A DNA stretch of 6,472 nucleotides from Thermococcus sp. (GCF_027066465.1 NZ_JAMONU010000177.1:1-6472), one strand, 5' to 3'. Positions 1 to 5,231 are shown, numbered from the stretch's first letter. The notes: generated from the sequence alone by a model not told the origin. Numbers and translations: made by a program.

Positions 1-311
1 AAGGAGGCCCTCAAGACTTTCAATTCTCCTAGAGTCTTATTGCAACCAAGTCCGGGCGACATAATACATGCATTGGAAGACATCTTTCAATTCTCCTAGA
101 GTCTTATTGCAACCTTAGACCCCAAGACCGTGAACGAGTTTAACACGGCTTTCAATTCTCCTAGAGTCTTATTGCAACTTCCTCTTTAACCTCGCTATGC
201 TACTCGCTGATAAGCCTTTCAATTCTCCTAGAGTCTTATTGCAACTTCCTGAGAGCCTTAATGTGCTTAACGCTCAGCTCTCTTTCAATTCTCCTAGAGT
301 CTTATTGCAAC
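1..311 (-). CRISPR. Leader-proximal end of a Thermococcales CRISPR array (5 repeats, 4 full spacers, partial at left edge)
   Basis: Five identical 30-bp repeats lie at 17-46, 84-113, 149-178, 216-245 and 282-311. On the plus strand each begins CTTTCAATTCTCC and ends CTTATTGCAAC. Full spacers are 47-83 (37 bp), 114-148 (35), 179-215 (37) and 246-281 (36); positions 1-16 are the end of another spacer, so the array continues left of the window. The reverse complement, starting GTTGCAATAAG and ending ATTGAAAG, is the usual reading direction in Thermococcus/Pyrococcus, where ATTGAAAG becomes the 8-nt 5' handle of the crRNA after Cas6 cleavage. Transcription is therefore leftward (minus) and the leader is at the right, beyond 311. 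Spacer 246-281 should be the most recently acquired. No degenerate repeat is present, as expected for a leader end. The effector type cannot be told because no cas gene is in view. Confidence 0.97.
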
Positions 312-402
312 AGGGCGTGAAATTCGTTCTTTTGCCCATCAAAGAAAGAAGAACTTTCCGATACTTAAGCCTTTCTGAAAAAGTCCAGCAAAAACGCCCT
401 GT
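310..402. repeat. 9-bp inverted repeat bracketing the array promoter
   Basis: ACAGGGCGT at 310-318 and its exact reverse complement ACGCCCTGT at 394-402 are separated by 75 bp. The left arm straddles the leader-repeat junction: its first two bases are the last two of the final repeat. The array TATA box lies between the arms. A role in spacer integration or promoter control is only inference. Confidence 0.5.
361..376 (-). promoter_or_regulatory. Probable CRISPR array promoter (BRE/TATA)
   Basis: Read on the minus strand, GAAAGG (BRE-like, 370-375) is followed by CTTAAGTAT (TATA box, 361-369). With the usual archaeal spacing of about 25 bp, transcription would start near 336-340, some 25-30 nt before the first repeat at 311. 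That position suits precursor-crRNA synthesis running leftward through the array. Other TATA-like tracts exist further out in the leader, but this one has the best BRE and the best distance. No start has been measured here. Confidence 0.6.
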
Positions 403-406
403 GGTT

Positions 407-419
407 TCCCAAATTGGGA
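407..419. repeat. 13-bp palindrome in CRISPR leader (operator-like)
   Basis: TCCCAA and TTGGGA form perfect 6-bp arms around a single central A. The centre is about 45 bp upstream of the proposed array TATA box. A one-base spacer is too short for an RNA hairpin at full arm length, so a dimeric protein-binding site is the more natural reading. The protein, if any, is unknown. Confidence 0.4.
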
Positions 420-567
420 CAGCGTTTCCTCTTCTACGATTGGAGAGACCGTTTTCAAAGCCCCGATAGCGCAATGAACAGCAAGGTGCATGAGATTTCC
501 GGAGCTTTAAAAGACGCTGAATTTCAAAAGTCAACCATTAAACAGCCTTAAACTAAAAGCAGAACAT

Positions 568-594
568 TTCCAGCAGGGTTTGAACCTGTTGGAA
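568..594. repeat. Inverted repeat in distal CRISPR leader
   Basis: TTCCAGCAGG (568-577) pairs with CCTGTTGGAA (585-594) over 10 bp with one G-T wobble, around a 7-base centre. An alternative inner pairing is GGTT(TG)AACC at 577-586. As RNA it would form a hairpin, and as DNA a binding site. The loop looks a little like a tRNA T-arm, but no tRNA surrounds it. Confidence 0.45.
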
Positions 595-689
595 GCATTG
601 GCGCCTTTTTCACAAAATCCTGAAAGAAATTCGTCACATTTAAAGCCTAACAACAGAACTTAAAGTTACAACTTTGGAAGCATAAAAAC

Positions 690-731
690 CGATTTCCCGG
701 GGTCAGCCGAGGGCGGAAACCGGGAGCCGAG
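690..731. other. GC-rich element with imperfect tandem repeat, function unknown
   Basis: A compact G/C-rich block sits in otherwise AT-rich intergenic DNA. It holds two imperfect copies of one unit: CCGGG-gtc-AGCCGAG (697-711) and CCGGG-AGCCGAG (720-731). In thermophiles, GC-rich islands in AT-rich spacers often mark structured RNA genes. A plus-strand TATA-like sequence, GCATAAAAACC (680-690), lies just before it, which would place a start inside the block. I could not draw a convincing stable fold, nor find box C/D or H/ACA signatures, so this may be a relic or the outer edge of the leader. Confidence 0.35.
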
Positions 732-737
732 CAAACT

Positions 738-770
738 AAAAGAAAAATGCGGAGGTTGGAGACGGCTCCA
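738..770 (-). terminator. Hairpin plus T-tract terminator of the UPF0201 gene
   Basis: Just past the stop codon of the minus-strand gene ending at 778, a perfect 5-bp stem TGGAG/CTCCA (757-761 with 766-770) closes a 4-base loop. About ten bases on, the minus strand reads TTTTT-C-TTTT (747 to 738). Oligo-T tracts terminate archaeal RNA polymerase. This would also shield the CRISPR leader from read-through. Confidence 0.55.
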
Positions 771-777
771 TATGATA

Positions 778-1194
778 TCACTCAATCGGAACGCCGTCTT
801 TCGTTCTTGGAGCCAGCCACTTCATGAGCTTCCTCGGGTTCTTCGTGCGGATTATTATCGTTATCGGGCCTAACGGAGATTCCTCATTGAAGTTCACAAC
901 TCCAGCGTAAGCGGCCTGCTTGTTCACCTTTATGATTATCTCCTCGCCGAAGTAGCCCTCCTCGAGGAAAGAGCGCGCGGTGTCGAGTATCGCCTGCCCC
1001 CTGAAAAGCTCGTAGAGCCTGCTCAGTGCTTTCCTGCTCCTCGTCTTCCCGGTAAGAATTACGTAATCGCCCATGTCAAAGGCCTCGAACTCCAAGTCCG
1101 GCACGAGGTTCAGCATGGCTCTCTTTACCTTCTCAAGGCTTTCGGTCGGGTAAACGTACGCCTCAAGCTCGACTTCCTCAAACAGCTCCTCCAT
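778..1194 (-). CDS. UPF0201 / DUF54 family protein, predicted RNA-binding fold
   Basis: This 138-residue archaeal protein belongs, by its overall pattern, to the UPF0201 (DUF54) family. Members are small alpha/beta proteins solved by structural genomics; they have been described as RNA-binding-like or exosome-associated, but no activity is established. The opening acidic strand ending in AYVYPTESLEKV (residues 12-23) is typical: a beta strand, then YPTE and a helix. The length is usual for the family and the frame is complete. The ATG at 1194 has a G-rich GGTGGGAG upstream as ribosome binding site, and a TATA box at 1224-1231 would start transcription near 1203, only about nine bases upstream. 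It is divergent from the ZIP transporter gene and ends in a clear terminator. As I recall, in Archaeoglobus this domain is fused to a UPF0200 kinase-like domain, whose separate gene lies at 2041-2613. The family call is firm; the function is not. Confidence 0.88.
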   Translation of the reverse strand: MEELFEEVELEAYVYPTESLEKVKRAMLNLVPDLEFEAFDMGDYVILTGKTRSRKALSRLYELFRGQAILDTARSFLEEGYFGEEIIIKVNKQAAYAGVVNFNEESPLGPITIIIRTKNPRKLMKWLAPRTKDGVPIE

Positions 1195-1223
1195 GCTCCC
1201 ACCGGGCTAAGGTCGAAAGAAGG

Positions 1224-1231
1224 CTTATAAA
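1224..1231. promoter_or_regulatory. Shared divergent TATA box for UPF0201 (minus) and ZIP transporter (plus)
   Basis: The sequence CTTATAAA on plus reads TTTATAAG on minus, so one near-symmetric box can serve both directions. On plus it is preceded by the BRE-like CGAAAGAAGG (1213-1222), predicting a start near 1253, about 13 bases before the ATG at 1266. On minus the predicted start is near 1203, just before the ATG at 1194. No other strong box lies in the 71-bp gap, apart from an A/T tract at 1242-1249. Confidence 0.6.
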
Positions 1232-1265
1232 CCCAACCGCCAAAAATAGTTAGAGTGGCCGAACT

Positions 1266-2072
1266 ATGTTAGAGGGCTTCATTCAGGGTCTTGCAAACTA
1301 CCTCCTGAGCATCAGCGGGGGAAGCCTAATCTGGGTCTCCTTCTACGCAGGCCTCTTCGTCGCTCTCATGACTTCGCTCGGTGCTATGGTGGCGCTCTTT
1401 GCCAAACGGATTCCAGAAGGCGGCGTTGACTTCTCGCTCAGCTTCGCGGCTGGGGTCATGATTGTCGCTTCCTTCACCTCCCTGATTCTGCCCGCGATAG
1501 AGAGTTCTGGCTTCGCTCCGGCGGGAATAGGAATAGGCCTTGGCGTCCTCGTTATCTACGCGATAGACAAGCTTCTGCCCCACGAGCACCTCGTTAAGGG
1601 TTATGAGGGACCGAAGGGCATGAAGGAACGCCTTAAGAAAGTCTGGCTCCTCGTCTTCGCGCTCATAATCCACAACCTGCCCGAGGGGTTGGCGGTTGGA
1701 ACGTCCCTCGTTTATAACATCGAAATCGGTCTCATTACAGCAATAGCGATAGGCATTCAGGACTTCCCCGAAGGGACCGTCGTTTCGCTTCCGCTGGCGG
1801 TCATACAGAAGAAGAGCCTCGGCCCGGTTCTCATTGGAGTGCTGAGCGGTTTGGCTGAGATGGTCATGGTAATCCTCGGGGCGGTCTTCTTTACGACCTT
1901 CTCATGGAGCCTGCCCTACGGCCTCGGCCTTGCAGGAGGGGCCATGCTCTACGTCACGGTCAAGGAGATGATTCCGGAGATATACAAAGGCGAGAAGAGC
2001 GAAACCCTCGTCACGCTGGGGTTCTTCACGGGCTTTTACGTCATGCTCCTCCTCGATTCAGCCCTCGGATGA
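1266..2072 (+). CDS. ZIP family divalent metal transporter
   Basis: This 268-residue integral membrane protein with about eight predicted helices matches the ZIP family (GufA/ZupT branch), which moves Zn(II), Fe(II) or related ions into the cytoplasm. The diagnostic pair of metal-binding helices is visible: IIHNLPEGLAVG (His136, Pro139, Glu140, Gly141) in helix 4, and GIQDFPEGTVVS (Gln165, Asp166, Pro168, Glu169) in helix 5. Gln165 stands where many ZIP proteins have His or Gln. A loop with LPHEHL (His106, His108) before helix 4 is the usual metal-rich cytoplasmic segment, though short here. Further acidic residues, Glu198 and Glu234/Glu238, sit in helices 6 and 7. The length is normal for the branch. 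The ATG at 1266 follows a predicted transcription start near 1253, with GAGTGG as a weak ribosome site. The 3' end overlaps the convergent UPF0200 gene by 32 bp. The metal cannot be told from sequence. Confidence 0.93.
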   Translation: MLEGFIQGLANYLLSISGGSLIWVSFYAGLFVALMTSLGAMVALFAKRIPEGGVDFSLSFAAGVMIVASFTSLILPAIESSGFAPAGIGIGLGVLVIYAIDKLLPHEHLVKGYEGPKGMKERLKKVWLLVFALIIHNLPEGLAVGTSLVYNIEIGLITAIAIGIQDFPEGTVVSLPLAVIQKKSLGPVLIGVLSGLAEMVMVILGAVFFTTFSWSLPYGLGLAGGAMLYVTVKEMIPEIYKGEKSETLVTLGFFTGFYVMLLLDSALG

Positions 2073-2613
2073 TTTCCTCGACGAGGGCCTTAACTTTCTC
2101 CTCGTACTCCTCCTTGCTTCCGTCGTTTATCAGCATGTAGTCGGCCATGGCTATGACGCTTCCTATGCCGAACTTGAGTTCCTTCCAGTCCCTCTCCTCG
2201 AACTCCTCCCAGGTCTGAGGGTCGTCATGCCTCCCGCGAGCTTTGAGCCTCTCAAAGCGCAGTTTGGGCGGCGTGTGAACGGCAACTATGACTATCTCCT
2301 CCTCCGGGAAGGCGCTTCTGAACGTCCCAACCTCGTCGAGGGAGCGGACACCGTCGATGACCACGAGCGGACTGTTCTCCAGAAGGGTTTTCACCTTCTC
2401 AACCGCGAGCTTCGCCACGGCGTTCTGACCGAGTTCCTGTCTCAGCCTGATGCTGACCTTGGCAACGTTTTCCTTCGTAAGCTGAAGGCCCCGCTTTAGG
2501 GTTTCCTCACGCACGATGTCGCCGAGAGAAACGCTGGGAAACCCCCTCTTTTCAAACTCCCGCACAATCCTGCTCTTCCCAGAGCCGGGCATTCCCGTGA
2601 TTATCACTATCAT
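2041..2613 (-). CDS. UPF0200 family P-loop nucleotide kinase-like protein
   Basis: This is a P-loop NTPase of the archaeal UPF0200 family, distantly like dephospho-CoA and adenylate kinases; the substrate is unknown. Visible features in the 190-residue form are Walker A GMPGSGKS (7-14), a Walker B-like VVIDGVRS (84-91), an Arg-rich lid RFERLKARGRHDD (119-131), and a closing ADYMLINDGS (157-166) like the end of dephospho-CoA kinases. I start at ATG 2613 (MIVIITG), as in the family. It has GGGGTGGG four bases upstream as ribosome site. A GTG three codons further out (2622) would lie at or above the predicted transcription start near 2619. The stop overlaps the convergent ZIP gene by 32 bp. The family is, to my recollection, fused with UPF0201 in Archaeoglobus, so the nearby gene at 778-1194 is a likely partner. 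The true archaeal dephospho-CoA kinase is a different family, so I avoid that name. Confidence 0.88.
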   Translation of the reverse strand: MIVIITGMPGSGKSRIVREFEKRGFPSVSLGDIVREETLKRGLQLTKENVAKVSIRLRQELGQNAVAKLAVEKVKTLLENSPLVVIDGVRSLDEVGTFRSAFPEEEIVIVAVHTPPKLRFERLKARGRHDDPQTWEEFEERDWKELKFGIGSVIAMADYMLINDGSKEEYEEKVKALVEEIIRGLNRGGA

Positions 2614-2642
2614 CGTGCCCACCCCGAGTAGAGCGGCCCGGC

Positions 2643-2650
2643 TTTAAAAA
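2643..2650 (-). promoter_or_regulatory. TATA box for the UPF0200 gene
   Basis: On minus this reads TTTTTAAA, following CTCAACC. Transcription would start near 2619, leaving a leader of only about six bases before the ATG at 2613. It lies back to back with the plus-strand promoter at 2671-2685. Confidence 0.6.
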
Positions 2651-2670
2651 GGTTGAGTTTTGTTAGGAGG

Positions 2671-2685
2671 GCAAAACTTTTTAAG
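2671..2685 (+). promoter_or_regulatory. BRE/TATA promoter of the small membrane protein gene
   Basis: GCAAAAC (BRE, 2671-2677) followed by TTTTTAAG (TATA, 2678-2685) is a textbook archaeal promoter. A start about 25 bp on, near 2706, is just upstream of the ribosome site at 2707-2711 and so favours the ATG at 2717 over the one at 2705. Confidence 0.7.
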
Positions 2686-2706
2686 GTTCACCACTTAAAC
2701 CTAAAT

Positions 2707-2711
2707 GGTGA
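2707..2711 (+). promoter_or_regulatory. Ribosome binding site GGTGA that decides the start at 2717
   Basis: GGTGA matches the archaeal anti-Shine-Dalgarno core and is five bases from the ATG at 2717. It lies inside the coding part that would be used if translation began at the ATG at 2705, which itself has no such site in front. Confidence 0.65.
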
Positions 2712-2716
2712 GAAAG

Positions 2717-3049
2717 ATGAACGTAGATTGGTTCATCTTCGGTCTTATCATTACGTTCCTGATAAACATACCGTTCGGCTTCTGGAGAGCACACGCCAAG
2801 AGAACCGGCAACAAGATGGAGTGGGCCCTGGCGGTTCACCTTCCGGTCCCCATAGTCGTGCTGATGCGCTATTTGGCTGGACTCAGCTGGAACCCGAGCG
2901 GGACACCGATGATGCTCGTCTTTGTTCTGGCCTACTTCCTCGGCCAGAGAACGGGCGGAAAGCTCTACTGGAAGGCCCACGAGAGCGGTCTCAACCCCGG
3001 CAGAAACGTTTTCGTTCTCTGGAGCGGGGGAGAGGGGGAGGCTATCTGA
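2717..3049 (+). CDS. Small three-helix membrane protein of unknown function
   Basis: I do not recognise this 110-residue protein. Three hydrophobic helices are visible at about 5-23, 34-54 and 63-77, joined by a basic loop RAHAKRTGNK (24-33). A polar Gly/Lys-rich tail (78-110) contains GQRTGGKLYWKAHESG. The positive residues after helix 1 suggest that loop is cytoplasmic. No catalytic or metal motif stands out, and length and codon use look like a genuine native gene. The start at ATG 2717 is chosen from the GGTGA site at 2707 and the promoter distance; the in-frame ATG at 2705 would add MVRK. It has its own promoter, is divergent from the UPF0200 gene and overlaps the 3' end of hel308 by 8 bp. 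Being next to hel308 does not imply a repair role, because they are transcribed toward each other. Confidence 0.8.
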   Translation: MNVDWFIFGLIITFLINIPFGFWRAHAKRTGNKMEWALAVHLPVPIVVLMRYLAGLSWNPSGTPMMLVFVLAYFLGQRTGGKLYWKAHESGLNPGRNVFVLWSGGEGEAI

Positions 3050-5201
3050 GGAAGTCCTCCAGCGTTCCCTTCCGCTTTGGTTTTTCGGAAATCCTCCTTT
3101 CGATTCCGAGGTAGCGGTAGATTCCGTCGAGGATTTTGGCGCCTATACCCTCGACTTTGAGAAGTTCAGCGGGCTTTGCGTTCGCTATGTCTTCAACGCT
3201 TCTGAAGCCTGCGTTGTAGAGCGCTCTAGCCCTTTTCCTCCCGACGTTCGGCAGCTTAACCAGCTCGAGTAGCTCCTCCCTAACGCCGTGCCTCAGGCGA
3301 AGGTGCAGGTCGCGGAGGTAGTTCAGTGCTTCCTCGCTCGGCTCGAAGAGCCTGTAGAGTTCGATGAGCGAATACATGAGCCAGTCGGCAAGCTCAACCA
3401 AACGGTAGAGGTCCCCCGGGTCTATGCCGTAGGTCTCGCAAATCCTCGCCTCTGGAACCTCGTTAATCCAGTCGAGGAGAACTTTGGCGGTCTTTACCTG
3501 ACTCAGGAAGCCCTGGAAGCGTGAATCCTCGTAGTAGGGTATGCCCGCGTAGAGCTTGTCCTCAAGCTCGTAGGCCAGGTCGAGGTAATCTTCCATCTCG
3601 CGCCTTCTTGCCGTTAAGGTGGCCATGTCCGGGGTTGATGCTATGAGCTGGAAGATTCCGAAGGGGTTCGGATTCCGCTCGATTGCTGGAAAGGCGTCCT
3701 TGAACTTCTTGGCCGTGAGCGGGTCTATGTAGAGCTGGGACGTGCGCTTTCCGAAGGGCAGACTTATGAAGTTCTCGTTGAGGTCCAAATCTATGAACTC
3801 GTTCTCTATGAGGAAGTAGACGACGTCCTTTGCCTTACGCTCGAGCGAGCTTAAATCCTTCCGCTGGTAGGCGTAGAAGGTTTTCTCAAGGAATCCCACC
3901 AAATCCCGGAAGTTCTTAATCCCGAAGTTCGTGATTAAAGCCAGGACCTGACTCCTGAAGGCCTGCTCGTTGGCGAGCATTGAGAAGAGCTTCTCAGGCT
4001 TTCCGCGGATGTAGCGCTCCATCAGCCTGCCCGGCTCGTCGGTTCTGGCAACTATTATGGCCTCACCGTACTCGTCGTACTTGGGTCTTCCAGCCCTCCC
4101 CATCATCTGCTGGATTTCCAGAACGGGAATATCTGTCCAGCCGAAGCCAGCGTAGCGCTTGGTGTCGCGGATTACAACGCGGAAGGCGGGAGTATTGACT
4201 CCCGCGGCCAAAGTCGGCGTCGCTGTGATTACCTTAATCAGACCCCCCCGGAAGGCGTCCTCGATGAGGGTTCTCTCAGCCCTGCTCAGACCGGCGTGAT
4301 GGAATGCAACGCCACCGCGTAGGGCCCTCTTCAGCTTCTCGTTCGTGGGGTTGTCCTCGAGCTGGCCGGCGAGGTTTTCCAAGGCTCTCTTTTCCGGCCT
4401 GGTTAGATGAGGCGAAACCAGCTTCGAAAGGGCCAGAGCCTCCTTTTCGGCGGAGCGGCGCGTGTTGACAAATACGAGCGCTCCCTTGCCCCTCTTCACG
4501 GCATCAGTGACGAGGTGGTACCAGCTCTCGGGACGGCTCTCTATCCTGCCGTCCTCCCACAGGAGGATTCCGCGGTGGAAAACTCCCCGTCTCAGCTGAA
4601 CGGGTCTCCACTCACTCACCACGAGTTCCGCGTCGAGCCACCCAGCTAGCTCCTCGGCGTTCCCAATCGTTGCGCTCAGGGCCAGAATCTGAACCCTGCC
4701 GAGCATGTGAGTGAGTATCATCTCGAGCGTCGCACCCCTGTCGTAGGACCCTATGAGGTGAACCTCATCGGCAACGACGATTTTAACATCATCAATCCAC
4801 CTCGCGCCGTGCCTCAGGAGGGAGTCGAACTTCTCGGCGGTGGCCACTATTATGTCGTACTTTCCAAGCCACTCATCACTCGAATCGTAGTCGCCCGTGG
4901 CAACGGCAACTTTGAAGCCCAGCTTCTCCCACTCCTTGAACTCGCGGTACTTCTCCTCGGCGAGGGCCTTGAGGGGGACGAGGTAGACGGCCTTACCCCC
5001 TTCGCGGAGGAGCCTGCTGACCATGACTATCTCGCTCACGAGGGTTTTTCCGCTCGCCGTTGGAATTGCCAGAACGAGGTTTTTACCTTCTAATACACCG
5101 CTCTTCAAAGCTTCCGCCTGGGGCGGATAAAGCTCCTCTATGCCCCTCCCCCTGATGACCGCCTTAACCCTCTCGTCAACCGGAAGTTCATCGACCCTCA
5201 T
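3042..5201 (-). CDS. hel308: Hel308 (Hjm) ATP-dependent DNA helicase, Ski2-like SF2
   Basis: This 719-residue 3'-5' DNA helicase acts at stalled forks and branched DNA, the archaeal counterpart of HELQ/PolQ helicases. All motifs are intact (residues from the ATG): Q motif YPPQAEAL (25-32), Walker A AIPTASGKT (45-53), Ia LVPLKALAEEKY (74-85), II DEVH (145-148), III SAT (176-178), IV VFVNTRRS (243-250), V TATPTLAAGVNTP (326-338), VI QQMMGRAGRPKY (364-375). A winged-helix region (about 400-490) and helical ratchet domain (about 500-640) follow, then a helix-hairpin-helix-like tail with LPNVGRKRARALY (650-662) and VEGIGAKIL (683-691). Length matches Pyrococcus Hjm (about 720). I start at ATG 5201 (MRVDEL, as in that protein); the frame extends to a TTG at 5213, which probably lies above the transcription start. 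The last residues, KGTLEDFL (711-718), resemble a PCNA-binding box. It has its own promoter. Confidence 0.97.
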   Translation of the reverse strand: MRVDELPVDERVKAVIRGRGIEELYPPQAEALKSGVLEGKNLVLAIPTASGKTLVSEIVMVSRLLREGGKAVYLVPLKALAEEKYREFKEWEKLGFKVAVATGDYDSSDEWLGKYDIIVATAEKFDSLLRHGARWIDDVKIVVADEVHLIGSYDRGATLEMILTHMLGRVQILALSATIGNAEELAGWLDAELVVSEWRPVQLRRGVFHRGILLWEDGRIESRPESWYHLVTDAVKRGKGALVFVNTRRSAEKEALALSKLVSPHLTRPEKRALENLAGQLEDNPTNEKLKRALRGGVAFHHAGLSRAERTLIEDAFRGGLIKVITATPTLAAGVNTPAFRVVIRDTKRYAGFGWTDIPVLEIQQMMGRAGRPKYDEYGEAIIVARTDEPGRLMERYIRGKPEKLFSMLANEQAFRSQVLALITNFGIKNFRDLVGFLEKTFYAYQRKDLSSLERKAKDVVYFLIENEFIDLDLNENFISLPFGKRTSQLYIDPLTAKKFKDAFPAIERNPNPFGIFQLIASTPDMATLTARRREMEDYLDLAYELEDKLYAGIPYYEDSRFQGFLSQVKTAKVLLDWINEVPEARICETYGIDPGDLYRLVELADWLMYSLIELYRLFEPSEEALNYLRDLHLRLRHGVREELLELVKLPNVGRKRARALYNAGFRSVEDIANAKPAELLKVEGIGAKILDGIYRYLGIERRISEKPKRKGTLEDFLR

Positions 5202-5231
5202 TTTCGACCGCAATCCTTATTGAGGGAGCGG

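Larger units (their letters stand above)
312..690 (-). promoter_or_regulatory. CRISPR leader region
   Basis: This non-coding stretch abuts the last repeat on the side from which crRNA is transcribed. It is visibly richer in A/T than the surrounding genes and has A- and T-rich blocks throughout. Leaders of several hundred bp are known in Thermococcales and carry both the array promoter and the signals for new-spacer integration. It contains a BRE/TATA promoter near the array, a dyad at 407-419, an inverted repeat at 568-594, and further TATA-like tracts around 504-513 and 634-645. Two short reading frames cross this region (197-469 plus, 274-534 minus), but both run through the repeats and have no protein-like features, so I treat them as chance. 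The distal boundary is uncertain; I set it at the start of the GC-rich element. Confidence 0.72.

Noticed and set aside
197..469. 90-codon open frame on plus across the array and leader
   Set aside because: Its first half is repeat and spacer translation (the motif FNSPRVLLQ recurs once per repeat), and the rest has no protein-like character. It arises because the 30-bp repeat has no stop in that frame.
274..534. 86-codon open frame on minus in the leader
   Set aside because: It runs into the first repeat, has an odd Arg/Cys-rich composition, and sits where a leader and its promoter are expected.
571..600. Possible tRNA T-arm (GGTTTGAACC)
   Set aside because: There is no acceptor, D-arm or anticodon stem around it, the bases are shifted from the TTCRA consensus, and the longer inverted repeat explains it better.
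696..731. H/ACA or C/D guide RNA in the GC-rich block
   Set aside because: No RTGATGA box C with a matched CTGA box D, and no convincing kink-turn hairpin with a downstream ACA. It was kept only as an unassigned element.
1..777. A complete new defence island around the CRISPR array
   Set aside because: No cas or other defence gene is visible; the next genes are housekeeping-type, so the array is isolated as far as this window shows.
1326..1673. 115-codon frame on minus inside the ZIP gene
   Set aside because: It is a shadow of the transporter coding strand with no ribosome site or family features; the plus-strand protein has all the expected ZIP motifs.
4243..4249. Run of seven C on plus (seven G in the hel308 coding strand) as a programmed frameshift or phase-variation site
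   Set aside because: It encodes a normal Gly-Gly between motifs IV and V, the frame is intact on both sides, and there is no slippery-site context or alternative product.
4707..5093. 128-codon frame on plus opposite hel308, with fairly protein-like composition
   Set aside because: It lies opposite the helicase motifs Ia-II, which must be coding on minus; GC-rich third positions commonly produce such antisense frames.
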